A DNA stretch of 64,000 bases from CAMDHY01 sp046156265 (GTDB taxonomy: Bacteria > Pseudomonadota > Alphaproteobacteria > Rhizobiales > Segnochrobactraceae): positions 434,001-498,000 of the forward strand of contig NZ_JAWDIR010000022.1 in assembly GCF_046156265.1 (NCBI RefSeq), in the 5' to 3' direction. The notes under the pieces are model-generated. The model was not told where the DNA came from, made no database searches, and was given only the letters and a program-made list of their open reading frames with translations. Of this stretch, positions 45,150-54,490 are shown in pieces. Position 1 is the first letter of the stretch, and every line of letters begins with the position of its first letter. The position numbers and the translations under genes were made by a program.

Positions 45150-46706
45150 TCAGTCTTGAGCCTTCGCCAGTGCGTCCAGGAAGCTGCTGGCGAAGGCATG
45201 CGCATCGTGTTCCCGGATGCGCTCGAACAGGACGCGCCAGCGGTGCTGGCGCTCATCGAGCGGCATCGCGAGAGCCTTGTGCAGCGTCTCGGCGACCCCG
45301 ACCGTCGAGTAGGGGTTGACGATCAGCGCTTCCTTCAGCTGCTCGGCCGCACCGGCGAAGCGCGACAGCACCAGCACGCCGGGATCCTCCGGGTCCTGGG
45401 CGGCGATGTACTCCTTGGCGACGAGGTTCATGCCGTCGCGCAGCGGCGTCACCAGCCCGACGCGGCTCGATCGGTAGAGGCCGGCCAGCGCCCGCCGCGG
45501 CATCCCCCGCGTGAGAAAGCGAATCGGCGTCCAGTCGATATCGGCGAAGCGGCCGTTGACGTGGCCGGCGACGCGCTCGAGCTGGCGGCGCATGTCGCTG
45601 TAGGCCTCGAGCTCGCCGCGCGACGGCGGCGCGATCTGCAGGAGGCTCACCGTCGAGCGGTGCTCGGGGAAATCGACGAGCAGGCGCTCGAAGGCACGGA
45701 AGCGCTCGTTCAGTCCCTTCGAATAGTCGATGCGGTCGACGCCGATGATCTGGCGGCGGCCGACCAGAGCCTTCTCCATGCGCTTGCGGTTGATGCGCGC
45801 CTCCGGCGACACGGCATATTCGGCGAACGAATCGGCATCGATGCCGATCGGGAAGGCGCCGACCCGCGTCCGCCGGCCCTCGAGCTCCAGAACGCCGTCG
45901 CCGAGGTTGCGGGCGCCCACCTCCTCGACGGCGCAGCGCACGAAGTTGTCGCGGTCGCGCTCGGTCTGGAAGCCGAGGAGGTCGTAGGCGAGCATCGCTC
46001 TCAGCAGGTCGTTGTGATGCGGCAGCGCCGCCAGAATGTCCGGGCCGGGGAACGGCACGTGCAGGAAGAAGCCGATCGGATTCTGCAGCCCGGCGGCGCG
46101 CAGTCCCTCGGCCAGGCGGAAGAAGTGGTAGTCGTGCACCCACAGCGTGTCACCCGGCTCCACCATCGGCGCGAGGCGGGCGGCGAAGCGCTCGTTGACG
46201 CGGCGGTAGCCGTCCTCCGAGCGGCGGTCGAAGTCGGCAATGTCGAGCCGGTAGTGCAGAAGCGGCCAGAGCATTCGGTTGGCGAAGCCGGCGTAGTACT
46301 CGTCATGGTCGTTCTGCGAGAGGTCGAGGGTGGCGAGGCGGACGTTGCGGCTGTGCTCGGACTTCAGCGGCCCGAACGTGCCCTGCTCGGAGACATCGCC
46401 AGACCAGCCGAACCACAGCCCGCCGGTGCGCCTCAGCGTGTCGACGAGGGCGACGGCAAGGCCTCCGGCGCGGCCGGTGTCCTTCAGAGGGCCGACGCGG
46501 TTCGAGACGACGATCAGCCGCCCGCCATGGGCCTTGGCCGTTGCGGCCATCTTCGTGCCTGCGGGAGCCTTCGTGTTCGAAGGGACCCTGGCGACCGACA
46601 CCGAGGGAGCCTCGGCGGTCGCGGGGGGCTTCGTGGTCGCGGGGGGCTTCGCTCGCGGCTTCCCCGCGCTCTTCGCCGGCCCGACCGACCCGTCGGCCAC
46701 GGTCAT
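45150..46706 (-). CDS. otsA: Trehalose-6-phosphate synthase OtsA with N-terminal extension
   Basis: A 518-residue GT20 enzyme making trehalose-6-phosphate from UDP-glucose and glucose-6-phosphate. Conserved segments are RLIVVSNRVGPLKDTGRAGGLA, LWVHDYHFFRLAEGLR, IGVDRIDYSKGLNERF and GLVTPLRDGMNLVAKEYIA. Before the catalytic domain lies a ~60-residue Lys/Pro/Ala-rich extension (SAGKPRAKPPATTKPP...) not usual in the family. The ATG overlaps the GH15 stop (ATGA), so otsB-GH15-otsA are translated as a unit. The domain itself has normal length. Confidence 0.96.
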   Translation of the reverse strand: MTVADGSVGPAKSAGKPRAKPPATTKPPATAEAPSVSVARVPSNTKAPAGTKMAATAKAHGGRLIVVSNRVGPLKDTGRAGGLAVALVDTLRRTGGLWFGWSGDVSEQGTFGPLKSEHSRNVRLATLDLSQNDHDEYYAGFANRMLWPLLHYRLDIADFDRRSEDGYRRVNERFAARLAPMVEPGDTLWVHDYHFFRLAEGLRAAGLQNPIGFFLHVPFPGPDILAALPHHNDLLRAMLAYDLLGFQTERDRDNFVRCAVEEVGARNLGDGVLELEGRRTRVGAFPIGIDADSFAEYAVSPEARINRKRMEKALVGRRQIIGVDRIDYSKGLNERFRAFERLLVDFPEHRSTVSLLQIAPPSRGELEAYSDMRRQLERVAGHVNGRFADIDWTPIRFLTRGMPRRALAGLYRSSRVGLVTPLRDGMNLVAKEYIAAQDPEDPGVLVLSRFAGAAEQLKEALIVNPYSTVGVAETLHKALAMPLDERQHRWRVLFERIREHDAHAFASSFLDALAKAQD

Positions 46707-48550
46707 ATCGCCTGCTCCCAGCCGCGGCTGAGGCGCATGGCGCCGTTGATGATGCCGACCATCGAGTAGGTCTGCGGGAAGTTTCCCCAGAGTTCGCCGG
46801 ACGTTGGATCGACGTCCTCCGACAAAAGGCCGACGTGGTTGCGACAGGCGATCAGCGTGTCGTAGTGCTCGCGCGCCTCGTCGGTGCGCCCCATGCGGGC
46901 GAGCGCATCGATGTACCAGAAGGTGCAGACGGTGAAGGCGGTGTGCGGCACGCCGAAATCGTCGGCGGCGGCGTAGCGGTACATGTGATGGCCGCGCTTC
47001 AGCTCGCGGGCGATCGCGTCGACGGTCGAGACGAAACGCGGGTCGCGCGGATCGATGATGCCGATCTCCGCCATCAGAAGCAGGCTGGCGTCGAGGTCCT
47101 TGCCCTCGAAGCTCTCGGCGAAGGCGCCGATCTTGTCGTTCCACGAGCGCTCGAGGATGGTGGCGCGCACCTGGTCGGCGCGCGTCTGCCACTTCGTCGC
47201 GTCGAGACCGACGTGGCGGGCGATCTTGGCCAGCCGATCGAGGGCGGCCCACGACATCAGGCTCGACGAGGTGTGCACCCGGGAGCGGGTCCTGAGCTCC
47301 CACATGCCGGCGTCCGGCTCGGCGTGGACGGCGAAGGCGCGTTCGCCGATCGCCGCGAAGCGCGGGAAGTCCTCGACGCCGAGTGGCCGGAGCAGCCGGC
47401 GGTCGAAGAAGGCCTGGGCGGCGCCCAGGATGATGTTGCCGTAGACGTCGTGCTGGAAGTGCTCGTAGGCCTGGTTGCCGACGCGCACCGGCCCCATGCC
47501 GCGATAGCCGGGCAGAGAGGCCGTGCGCTCGACGAGGTCGCGCTCGAGCGACACGCCCCACACCGGCTGCACGTGGCCACCGGCCGTCAGCGTGACGATC
47601 TCGTTCAGGTAGCCGAGATAGAGCTCCATCGTCTCGACCGACGACAGCGCGTTCAGTGCCCGCACGACGAAGAAGGCGTCGCGCAGCCAGCAGTAGCGGT
47701 AGTCCCAGTTGCGGCCCGAGCCGGCCGCCTCCGGCAGCGAGGTGGTGACGGCGGCGACGATCGCACCAGTCTCCTCCACCGTGCAGAGCTTCAGGGTGAT
47801 CGCCGCGCGGATCACGGCGTCCTGATAGTCGAGCGGAACCGCGAGACGGCGCGACCACTGGCGCCAGTAATGCTGCGTCTCCTCGATCAGCGTCCGCGCC
47901 ACCACGAACGGCCGGTCGGAGAGCGTCTCGTCGGGGCCGAGGATGAAGGACAGCGTCTTCTCGAGATGGAAGGGTGTCTCGGCCATCACGTAGGGGATCG
48001 GCGCGTCCGTCGACAGGCGCACCGTGATGGCGTCGGCGGTGTAGCGGACGTGGTTCGAGCCGGTGGTGATCTGCGGCCGTGTCTGCCCCCACTCGAAGCG
48101 CGGGCGCAGGCGCACGCGGATGCGGGGGGCGCCAGAGAGCGGGCGGACCTGCCGCACCAGCATCGCCGGCCGGAACATGCGGCCGAGCCGCTCGTAGCGC
48201 GGCGCGTGATCGACGATCTCGATCGACGCACCATCGGCCGCGGTCAGCCGGGTGCGCAGGATGGCGGTGTTTTCCAGATAGGTCTGTTCGGCGGAGACCT
48301 GGCCCTCGAGCTCGATGGCGAAGGCGCCGTCGTGCGGATCGTCCTCGGGCGACCCGAGCAGGGCGTGGAAGACGGGGTCGCCGTCGAGACGCGGCAGGCA
48401 CCACCAGACGACGCGCCCGTTGAGATCGACCAGGGCCGCGACGGAGCAGTTGCCGACGAGGCCCATGGCGAGCGACGACTGCGCCAGCGACGGGCGTGCG
48501 GGAGACTGGCCAGCGGTGTCCGGGCCGGCGGATCGGATGATGTCTGTCAT
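46703..48550 (-). CDS. GH15 family glycoside hydrolase (glucoamylase/trehalase-like)
   Basis: A 615-residue cytosolic GH15 protein: N-terminal beta-domain (GNCSVAALVDLNGRVVWWCLPRLD) followed by an (alpha/alpha)6 barrel with GRNWDYRYCWLRDAFF and the late GELWGNFPQTYSMVGIINGA, where the catalytic Glu residues of the family reside. GH15 includes glucoamylases and the actinobacterial trehalases. Its place between otsB and otsA suggests that it turns over trehalose or a related glucan. There is no signal peptide. The stop overlaps the otsA start. Confidence 0.93.
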   Translation of the reverse strand: MTDIIRSAGPDTAGQSPARPSLAQSSLAMGLVGNCSVAALVDLNGRVVWWCLPRLDGDPVFHALLGSPEDDPHDGAFAIELEGQVSAEQTYLENTAILRTRLTAADGASIEIVDHAPRYERLGRMFRPAMLVRQVRPLSGAPRIRVRLRPRFEWGQTRPQITTGSNHVRYTADAITVRLSTDAPIPYVMAETPFHLEKTLSFILGPDETLSDRPFVVARTLIEETQHYWRQWSRRLAVPLDYQDAVIRAAITLKLCTVEETGAIVAAVTTSLPEAAGSGRNWDYRYCWLRDAFFVVRALNALSSVETMELYLGYLNEIVTLTAGGHVQPVWGVSLERDLVERTASLPGYRGMGPVRVGNQAYEHFQHDVYGNIILGAAQAFFDRRLLRPLGVEDFPRFAAIGERAFAVHAEPDAGMWELRTRSRVHTSSSLMSWAALDRLAKIARHVGLDATKWQTRADQVRATILERSWNDKIGAFAESFEGKDLDASLLLMAEIGIIDPRDPRFVSTVDAIARELKRGHHMYRYAAADDFGVPHTAFTVCTFWYIDALARMGRTDEAREHYDTLIACRNHVGLLSEDVDPTSGELWGNFPQTYSMVGIINGAMRLSRGWEQAI

Positions 48551-48592
48551 TCCCCCTCGCGAAGCAAGAAAGCCCGCCGACGGCGCATGCCG

Positions 48593-49321
48593 TCAGCCGG
48601 CCAGCGTGGCGACCAGTGCGTGCACGGCGGCGACGTCGGCGAGACGCTCCGGCGCGAGGCTGTCGCCGGGTCCGACCTTGATTGCGCGTCCCCCTGCCGC
48701 GAGCGCGGCGCGGAAGGCGTCCTCGTCGGTCACGTCGTCGCCGATCATCACCGGCACGCGGTGCAGGAACGGCGGACGGGCGAGAAAGTTCACCAGCGCC
48801 GTGCCCTTGTCGGTGCCGCGCGGCTTCACCTCGACCACCATCTTGCCGGTGACGAGGTGCAGGGCGGGGTGGGCTGAGGTCACCGCCACCATCAGCGCGC
48901 GGACCTCCTCGCCCCGCCCCGGCGCGTCGCGGTAGTGGACGGCGAGCGCCAGCCGCTTATCCTCGATGCGCACACCCGCCCCCGGCAGGCCGGCCGCGGC
49001 GAGCGCCTCGCGAACGGCCGCCAGCGCCCCTGTCGCCGCAGCGGCGACGATCACCGGTGCGGCCGGATCGGCGCGCACCTCGAGGCCGTGCACGCCGGCG
49101 GCGGTGAGCCTCAGCGGCGACAGCATGGCGTCGATGTCGGCGATCGGCCGGCCGCTGACGACGGCCAGCGCGCCTCCCAGCCTGTCGCGGGCCGCCGCGA
49201 GCCGGGCCGGCAGGGCGGCATCGACCCGGACGGCTTCCGGCCGGGCGGCGATGTCGACGAGCGTGCCGTCGAAATCGAGGAACAGCGCCACCGTCGGAGC
49301 GAGGGGAGGAACCTGCATCAC
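48593..49321 (-). CDS. otsB: Trehalose-6-phosphate phosphatase OtsB
   Basis: A 242-residue HAD phosphatase completing trehalose synthesis. Motif I is LFLDFDGTLVDIAARPE, motif II AVVSGRPIADID, Lys is in VEVKPRGTDKGTAL and motif IV is VMIGDDVTDEDAF. HGLEVR and the RIEDKRLALAVHYRD cap segment are typical for the family. It is the first gene of the otsB-GH15-otsA unit, 42 bases before GH15. Two tandem ATGs (49321, 49318) both fit. It is divergent from the giant glycosyltransferase with a 195-base gap. Confidence 0.95.
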   Translation of the reverse strand: MMQVPPLAPTVALFLDFDGTLVDIAARPEAVRVDAALPARLAAARDRLGGALAVVSGRPIADIDAMLSPLRLTAAGVHGLEVRADPAAPVIVAAAATGALAAVREALAAAGLPGAGVRIEDKRLALAVHYRDAPGRGEEVRALMVAVTSAHPALHLVTGKMVVEVKPRGTDKGTALVNFLARPPFLHRVPVMIGDDVTDEDAFRAALAAGGRAIKVGPGDSLAPERLADVAAVHALVATLAG

Positions 49322-49516
49322 CGCCCGTTATAACCGCCTCGGCCGCGATGGCCACCCCGGCGCGCCCGTGAGGCTATAACGGGGGGCGATGTTGGCTGGC
49401 CTTGCCTGCCGCCGTCGCGGCGTTTAACCCGGAGCGCCGCCGTCGTCGCCGCCGCCCGTCACCGGCGGCCTCCCGGCCGGGGCGGTGCCGCCGACGGCGG
49501 CCGACCGGAGACGTCC

Positions 49517-52500
49517 ATGACCGACACCGCCACCCCGCCCCGCCTCGCCGGCCCGCTGCGCCGGCGGCTGCGGGCGTGGGTGATGCGCCGGCTGTTTCCG
49601 CGCCACTATTTCCTCGTCGCCGCCCATTTCGACGCGGACTACTACCGGCTGGCCAATCCGGACGTCGACCCAGCCCTAGACCCGATCGAGCACTTCCTCG
49701 CGGTCGGCTGGCGGGAGGGCCGCGATCCGAGCGCCGCCTTCTCGACGCGCCGCTACCTCGCCGCCTATCCCGACGTCGGCGACGTCGGGGTCAACCCGCT
49801 CATCCATTTCCTCCAGCACGGCCGCCAGGAGGAGCGCCGCGCCTTTCCCGTCGAGGGGCTCGCGAGCCGCAGCCTCGGCGTCTCAGTGCGCGAGCACGCG
49901 GGCGCGCTGCCCTTCGATCCGCTCACCGGCACCGTCCTCGTCGTCGCCCACGTCGTCGGTCGCGAGCGGTTCGGCGGGGAGCGGTCGTTCCTCGACATGC
50001 TGGAAGGTCTGGCCGGTGTGGGCCTCAACATCGTCGCGGTGCTTCCGCGCGAGGAGGCGGAGTACACGGCCGCCGTCCGGGAACGATCGTCGAAGGTCGT
50101 GGTGTTCCCCTATGTGTGGTGGCGCGGCGGCGCGGCACCGTCGGAGCGCATCGTCGAGGCGTTTTCGGGCCTGATCGCGCGCTACCGGGCATCGGTCGTG
50201 CACGTCAACACGGTGACGCTGCTGGAGCCTCTGGTGGCGGCGCGGCGGGCGGGGGTGCGGGGGGTGGTGCACGCCCGCGAGATCCTCGTGCACGACCCGG
50301 CGCTCTGCGAGCGGATCGGGCTGTCGGCGGAGGAGATCGTCGCGGCGGTGTGGTCGCGGTCGGACGTGGTGATCGCGAACTCGGCGGCGTGTGCGTCGGC
50401 CTACGCGGCGGCGCTCGGGCCGGGGGCGGTGGTCGAAGGTGTGGCCGCAGCCGGCGGCGAGGGCCCTGTGGCGGCGGCCTCGCTCGCATCCTTCTCCGAC
50501 ACATCTGCGGCAGACACATCCTCCCCGGACGGCACGTCCTCCGCCCCGGCGGTTGTTGCGGCGGTTGGTCCGGACGGTCGTCGTGTTGTGGTGGTGGCGA
50601 ACGCGGTGGACGCTTCGGCGCTGGACATGGCGAACCCGGTCGCGGCGACCGGTCCGGTGCGGTTCGGGCTGATCTCGTCGAACGTCGCCAAGAAGGGTCT
50701 CGAGGACCTCGTCCGGCTGGCGCGGGCTTGCGCGGCGGCGGGGCTTTCGGACGCGGCGTTCGTCGTGGTCGGTCCGGAGACGGAGACGGTGAAGGCGCTG
50801 AAGGCCGGCCAGGCGGCGGGCGAGGTGCCGGCGTCGATCACGTTCGCGGGCTATGCCGAGGGCCCGGCGGAGGCACTTGCGGGCGTGCAGGTGGTGCTCA
50901 ACCTGTCGCGCTTCGCCGAGAGCTTCGGGCGCACGGTGGCGGAGGCGATGGCGGCGCGGCGTCCGGTGATCGCCTACCGCTGGGGGGCGCTGCCGGAGCT
51001 GGTCGAGGACGGCGTGACGGGCTTCCTGGTGCCCTATGGCGAGGCGGAGGCGGCGGTCGCGGCGGTCAAGGCGCTGCTGGCGGACCGGTCGCTGATCGCG
51101 GCGATGGGCGAGGCGGGTCGGGCGTCGGTGACGGCGCGCTACGACAAGCCGGCCTACCGGGCGGCGATGGAGGCGGCCTACCGGGAGATCCTGGCGACAC
51201 CGCCGCACGGCGGCGGTGGTGGTAGCGGCGGGCCTGGCGGCGGCCCGAGCGGCGGCCTCGCCAACGGTCTCTCCGACGGTGGCTTCGGCTCCGGCCGTTC
51301 GCCCCGCCTCGGCGCACAGGCGGTGGCGCCGGCGATCACGGCGGAGGCGCTCGCCGTGCCGCTGCCGCAGGCCGGCGAAGGCGCGGTGGTGCTGCCCGCG
51401 CGGACCCGCCCCGGCGGTGTCCCGGCGACCGGTGGCGCAAGGTCCGACGTCCCCCCCGCGTCCGACGTCCCCCCCGCGTCCGACGTCCCCCCTGCGGCCG
51501 GGTCGGCCCCTGCCGCGAGCCCCGAGCCCGGGTCCCCGACTGCCGACTGCCCACTGCCGACTGCCGGCGCGCAAGGCGCGCCTTTGCCGACTGCCGGCTC
51601 GCGCAGCGAGCCCCCCCGGATCGCCTACTTCCTCTGGCACTTCCCGGTGCCGTCGGAGACGTTCGTGCTGAACGAGCTCCGGTATCTTGTGGAAGCCGGC
51701 TATGACGTGAAGGTCTGGTGCCGGCAGAGCCCGCACAAGGATTTTGTGCCGGACTTCCCCGTAGAATGGGAGCGGGTGGCGACGCCGGACGCCTTCGCCG
51801 AGCGGCTGGTGGCGACGGGCCGGACGGCCGTGCACGCCCACTTCACCTATCCGACGGTGACCGACATGGTGTGGCCGGCCTGCGAGATCGCGCAGGTGCC
51901 GTTCACCTTCATCGCCCATTCCCAGGACATCTTCCGCCACGAGAACGACGCCCGGAACCGGGTCGGCGAGATCGGCCGCTCGGCCCTGTGCCGCAAGGTG
52001 TTCGTGCCGGCGCGCTTCCACCGGGAGTACCTCGCCCAGCGCGGCGTGCCGGAGGGCAAGCTCGCGATCAACCCGAACGGGGTCGACGTCGACGCCTATG
52101 CCGGCGCACGGCGGGAAGGCCGGGCGGTGGCGACGAAGCGCATCGTCGCGGTGCATCGCTTCACCGAGAAGAAGGGCCTCGAGCCGCTGATCGCGGCGAT
52201 GGCGCTACTCGAGCGGCGGGCCGCGTCCGGCGAGGCGGCGGCGGCCGGCATCACCCTCGACCTCTACGGCTACGGCGAACTCGAGGAGCGCTTCGCGGCG
52301 CTGATCGCCCAGGGGACTGGGGACGGGCCGCTCACCAACGTCCGGCTCGCCGGCCCGGTGAAGGGCCGTGACGCGCTGGTGGAAGTCTTACGCGACGCCG
52401 ACCTGTTCGCCTGCCCGTCGGTGCGGGCGGCGGACGGCGACATGGACGGCATCCCGACAGTCGTGCTGGAGGCGATGGCCGCCGGGCTGCCCGTGCTCGC

Positions 52501-54175
52501 CACCACCGTCGGCGGCCTCGGCGAGCTCGTCGTCGACGGCATCACCGGCGTCACCGTGCCGGCGGCCGAGCCCGAAGCGCTGGCAGAAGCCATCCTGGGG
52601 TACTTCGGCCTTGCCCCCACGCAGGTGGCGGCGATGGGGCGGGCGGGCATCGCCACGGTGTCGGAGCGCTACCGCATCGACCGGCTGATGCGGGTCTTGA
52701 CCCGCACCTGGGAGAACCGCGGCGTCGACCTCGTCATCGTCGCCTGGAACAACCCGGCCGAGCTCGTCGAGGTGATCGACAGGCTCTACCGCTTCACCGC
52801 GAGCCCGTTCCACCTGATCGTGGTGGACAACCTCAGCGGCGACGAGACGCGGCGCATCCTGGTGGCCGAGCAGCAGCGCCGGCCGTCGATGACGCTGGTG
52901 CTGAACGACGAGAACGCCTTCGTCGGCCCCGGCACCAACCGGGCGATGGCCGAGGGGTCGTCGGACGTGGTGATCTACGTCTGCGGCAAGGAGGGCTTTG
53001 CGCTCGCGCCGGGCTGGGAGCTGCCGTTCGTGCACGCGCTCGCCGAGGACGAAGGCGTGGGCCTCGCCGGCACGCTCTGCCATGCCCCGACCTACATGAC
53101 CGGCAAGGACTATCCGACCGGCGTCCGGCTGTTCGACAAGTTCCGCAACCAGGCCTTCGCGGCTGAGAACCCCGACCGGCCGTTCGAGCACGTGCAGGGC
53201 GGGCTGTTCGCAATCCGGCGGGCGATGGTCGACGCCATCGGCGGCTTCAGCGACGCCGTCGCGCACGACTACACCGACGTCGAGTTCAGCTACTTCGCCG
53301 AGAGTGAGGGGTGGAAGCTCGCCGAGGTGCCCGGCATCCTGTCGCTCTACCGCAAGACGCGCCCCGGCCTGATGGAGCGCATCGACGAGCGCGTGCTCGC
53401 CGCCCACCCGCCGACGCTCGCCGACCTGCCGGCGCTCGACGCCATCGCGCAAGGCCACGCCCGCCACTGCAACCTCTGCGGCTGGACCGGACCGGCGTTC
53501 CTCGCCGAGGGGGCGGGGCACAGTGGACACGGGCACGGTGGCGAACTCAACGGCGGCCGCGGGCACGGCACCGCCCCCGCCGCAGGCACCCGTGAGGCGC
53601 AGGCGAGCGGCCGCGCCGCCGCCATCACCACCGGTCACGCCGCCCCCTTCCGAGCCCGCTGCCCGGGCTGCGGGTCCTCGCCCGCCGATCGCGCGGTCTA
53701 CGCCGTGCTCGCCGCCTCGCCGTGGCTGAACCGGCGCCTGCCGGCGCTTGTTGTCGGCGCCGGCACGAAGCTCGCCGAGATCTGCGCCCGCGCCTTCCAG
53801 GGCCCGCAGATGACCGCCGAAGAGCTCCGCGAGGCGCTCGCCACCGGCCGCCGCCTGCCGCTCGCCGACGGCAGCCGACAGCTCATCCTCGCCCTGGACG
53901 CCCGCACCGCCGACGGCGCCCGCAGTGCCGCGCCGGGCCACGCCGGAGGCCCCTCGCGGGCCGACGCCGCCGTTCTCGCCGAACTCGCCCGCCTCGCCGC
54001 CCCCGGCGCCCCCATCCTCCTCCACGACACAACGCAGCCGCCGCTCGACCCCGCCGAAGCCACCGCCGCCGGCCTCGCCCCCCACGCCCCACCCCAGGCC
54101 GCCCCGAACGCCCCCTCCAACGCCCTCCAGACACACCACAGCCCCGTCACCCTGTGGGTGAAGGCCGGCGGCTGA
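49517..54175 (+). CDS. Multidomain glycosyltransferase (GT4-GT4-GT2) with zinc-ribbon/methyltransferase-like tail
   Basis: A 1552-residue protein. Residues ~30-108 hold two copies of a FDADYYRLANPDVD...HFLAVGWREGR repeat found at the start of rhizobial polysaccharide glycosyltransferases. A first GT4-like domain follows (about 137-570; AESFGRTVAEAMAARRPV), interrupted near 303-357 by a Ser/Ala-rich insert. A Gly/Pro/Ala linker spans ~563-698. The second GT4 domain (~699-1065) has NPNGVDVDAYAG, RFTEKKGLEPLI and VLEAMAAGLPVLATTVGG. A GT2 domain starts near 1069 (VIVAWNNPAELVEVID; VVDNLSGDETRRI). The end has CNLC (1318) and CPGC (1382) pairs as in zinc-ribbon methyltransferases. The ATG follows GGAG. 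A surface polysaccharide or protein glycan is the likely product. Confidence 0.88.
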   Translation: MTDTATPPRLAGPLRRRLRAWVMRRLFPRHYFLVAAHFDADYYRLANPDVDPALDPIEHFLAVGWREGRDPSAAFSTRRYLAAYPDVGDVGVNPLIHFLQHGRQEERRAFPVEGLASRSLGVSVREHAGALPFDPLTGTVLVVAHVVGRERFGGERSFLDMLEGLAGVGLNIVAVLPREEAEYTAAVRERSSKVVVFPYVWWRGGAAPSERIVEAFSGLIARYRASVVHVNTVTLLEPLVAARRAGVRGVVHAREILVHDPALCERIGLSAEEIVAAVWSRSDVVIANSAACASAYAAALGPGAVVEGVAAAGGEGPVAAASLASFSDTSAADTSSPDGTSSAPAVVAAVGPDGRRVVVVANAVDASALDMANPVAATGPVRFGLISSNVAKKGLEDLVRLARACAAAGLSDAAFVVVGPETETVKALKAGQAAGEVPASITFAGYAEGPAEALAGVQVVLNLSRFAESFGRTVAEAMAARRPVIAYRWGALPELVEDGVTGFLVPYGEAEAAVAAVKALLADRSLIAAMGEAGRASVTARYDKPAYRAAMEAAYREILATPPHGGGGGSGGPGGGPSGGLANGLSDGGFGSGRSPRLGAQAVAPAITAEALAVPLPQAGEGAVVLPARTRPGGVPATGGARSDVPPASDVPPASDVPPAAGSAPAASPEPGSPTADCPLPTAGAQGAPLPTAGSRSEPPRIAYFLWHFPVPSETFVLNELRYLVEAGYDVKVWCRQSPHKDFVPDFPVEWERVATPDAFAERLVATGRTAVHAHFTYPTVTDMVWPACEIAQVPFTFIAHSQDIFRHENDARNRVGEIGRSALCRKVFVPARFHREYLAQRGVPEGKLAINPNGVDVDAYAGARREGRAVATKRIVAVHRFTEKKGLEPLIAAMALLERRAASGEAAAAGITLDLYGYGELEERFAALIAQGTGDGPLTNVRLAGPVKGRDALVEVLRDADLFACPSVRAADGDMDGIPTVVLEAMAAGLPVLATTVGGLGELVVDGITGVTVPAAEPEALAEAILGYFGLAPTQVAAMGRAGIATVSERYRIDRLMRVLTRTWENRGVDLVIVAWNNPAELVEVIDRLYRFTASPFHLIVVDNLSGDETRRILVAEQQRRPSMTLVLNDENAFVGPGTNRAMAEGSSDVVIYVCGKEGFALAPGWELPFVHALAEDEGVGLAGTLCHAPTYMTGKDYPTGVRLFDKFRNQAFAAENPDRPFEHVQGGLFAIRRAMVDAIGGFSDAVAHDYTDVEFSYFAESEGWKLAEVPGILSLYRKTRPGLMERIDERVLAAHPPTLADLPALDAIAQGHARHCNLCGWTGPAFLAEGAGHSGHGHGGELNGGRGHGTAPAAGTREAQASGRAAAITTGHAAPFRARCPGCGSSPADRAVYAVLAASPWLNRRLPALVVGAGTKLAEICARAFQGPQMTAEELREALATGRRLPLADGSRQLILALDARTADGARSAAPGHAGGPSRADAAVLAELARLAAPGAPILLHDTTQPPLDPAEATAAGLAPHAPPQAAPNAPSNALQTHHSPVTLWVKAGG
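51443..51496. repeat. 18-bp tandem triplicate in the glycosyltransferase linker
   Basis: TCCGACGTCCCCCCCGCG occurs three times in a row (51443, 51461, 51479), the third copy differing at one base. It keeps the frame and encodes SDVPPA three times, in the disordered linker at about residues 642-660. Confidence 0.9.
51539..51612. repeat. Heptamer repeats with two small hairpins in the glycosyltransferase linker
   Basis: ACTGCCG-type heptamers run four times from 51539 to 51566 (ACTGCCG, ACTGCCC, ACTGCCG, ACTGCCG). They are followed by a hairpin GGCGCGC-AAG-GCGCGCC at 51566-51582, two further heptamers (TTTGCCG, ACTGCCG) and a hairpin GGCTCGC-GCA-GCGAGCC at 51596-51612. The residues are about 674-699, just before the second GT4 domain. 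Units of seven bases shift frame if their number changes. Confidence 0.85.
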
Positions 54176-54490
54176 ACCCGGGCGGCGGATCGGGCGGCCC
54201 CCGCCCGTGCCAGAAGTGTCCACCATGTCCCCGAACGCCTGTCCGCCATCTCCACGGTCTGTACACCTGGCCGGGGGCCCATGGCCGGCGACGCCCCTTC
54301 GCCCTCCCCCGACCGCTCCACTCCGCTGCCCCGCGGCCTCTGACGCGCCGCTTGCGCCCCGGCCTCGCCGCTGCGACCATGCGGACCGGGAGGAGCGGTC
54401 GGCTCCGGTCGCGACAACGACGACACCGGGGCATGGCCGTCATCGAACGAAACGGGAACGGTAAAACCGGAACAACGGGAGGCGGCCGCC
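54176..54490. other. 315-base intergenic region
   Basis: No gene is supported between the giant glycosyltransferase and the EF-G-like gene. The last ~60 bases (AACGGGAACGG, AAAACCGGAAC, AACGGGAGG) are A/G-rich and probably hold the leader of the EF-G-like gene. No terminator with a T-run is visible after the glycosyltransferase. Confidence 0.4.

Noticed and set aside
45150..48404. 1084-codon frame extending otsA upstream
   Set aside because: The extension overlaps GH15 in a different frame and is Arg/Pro-rich; otsA starts at 46706.
51443..51612. Short repeats in the glycosyltransferase as an array or insertion sequence end
   Set aside because: They keep the reading frame through a disordered linker, have no target duplication and encode no transposase.
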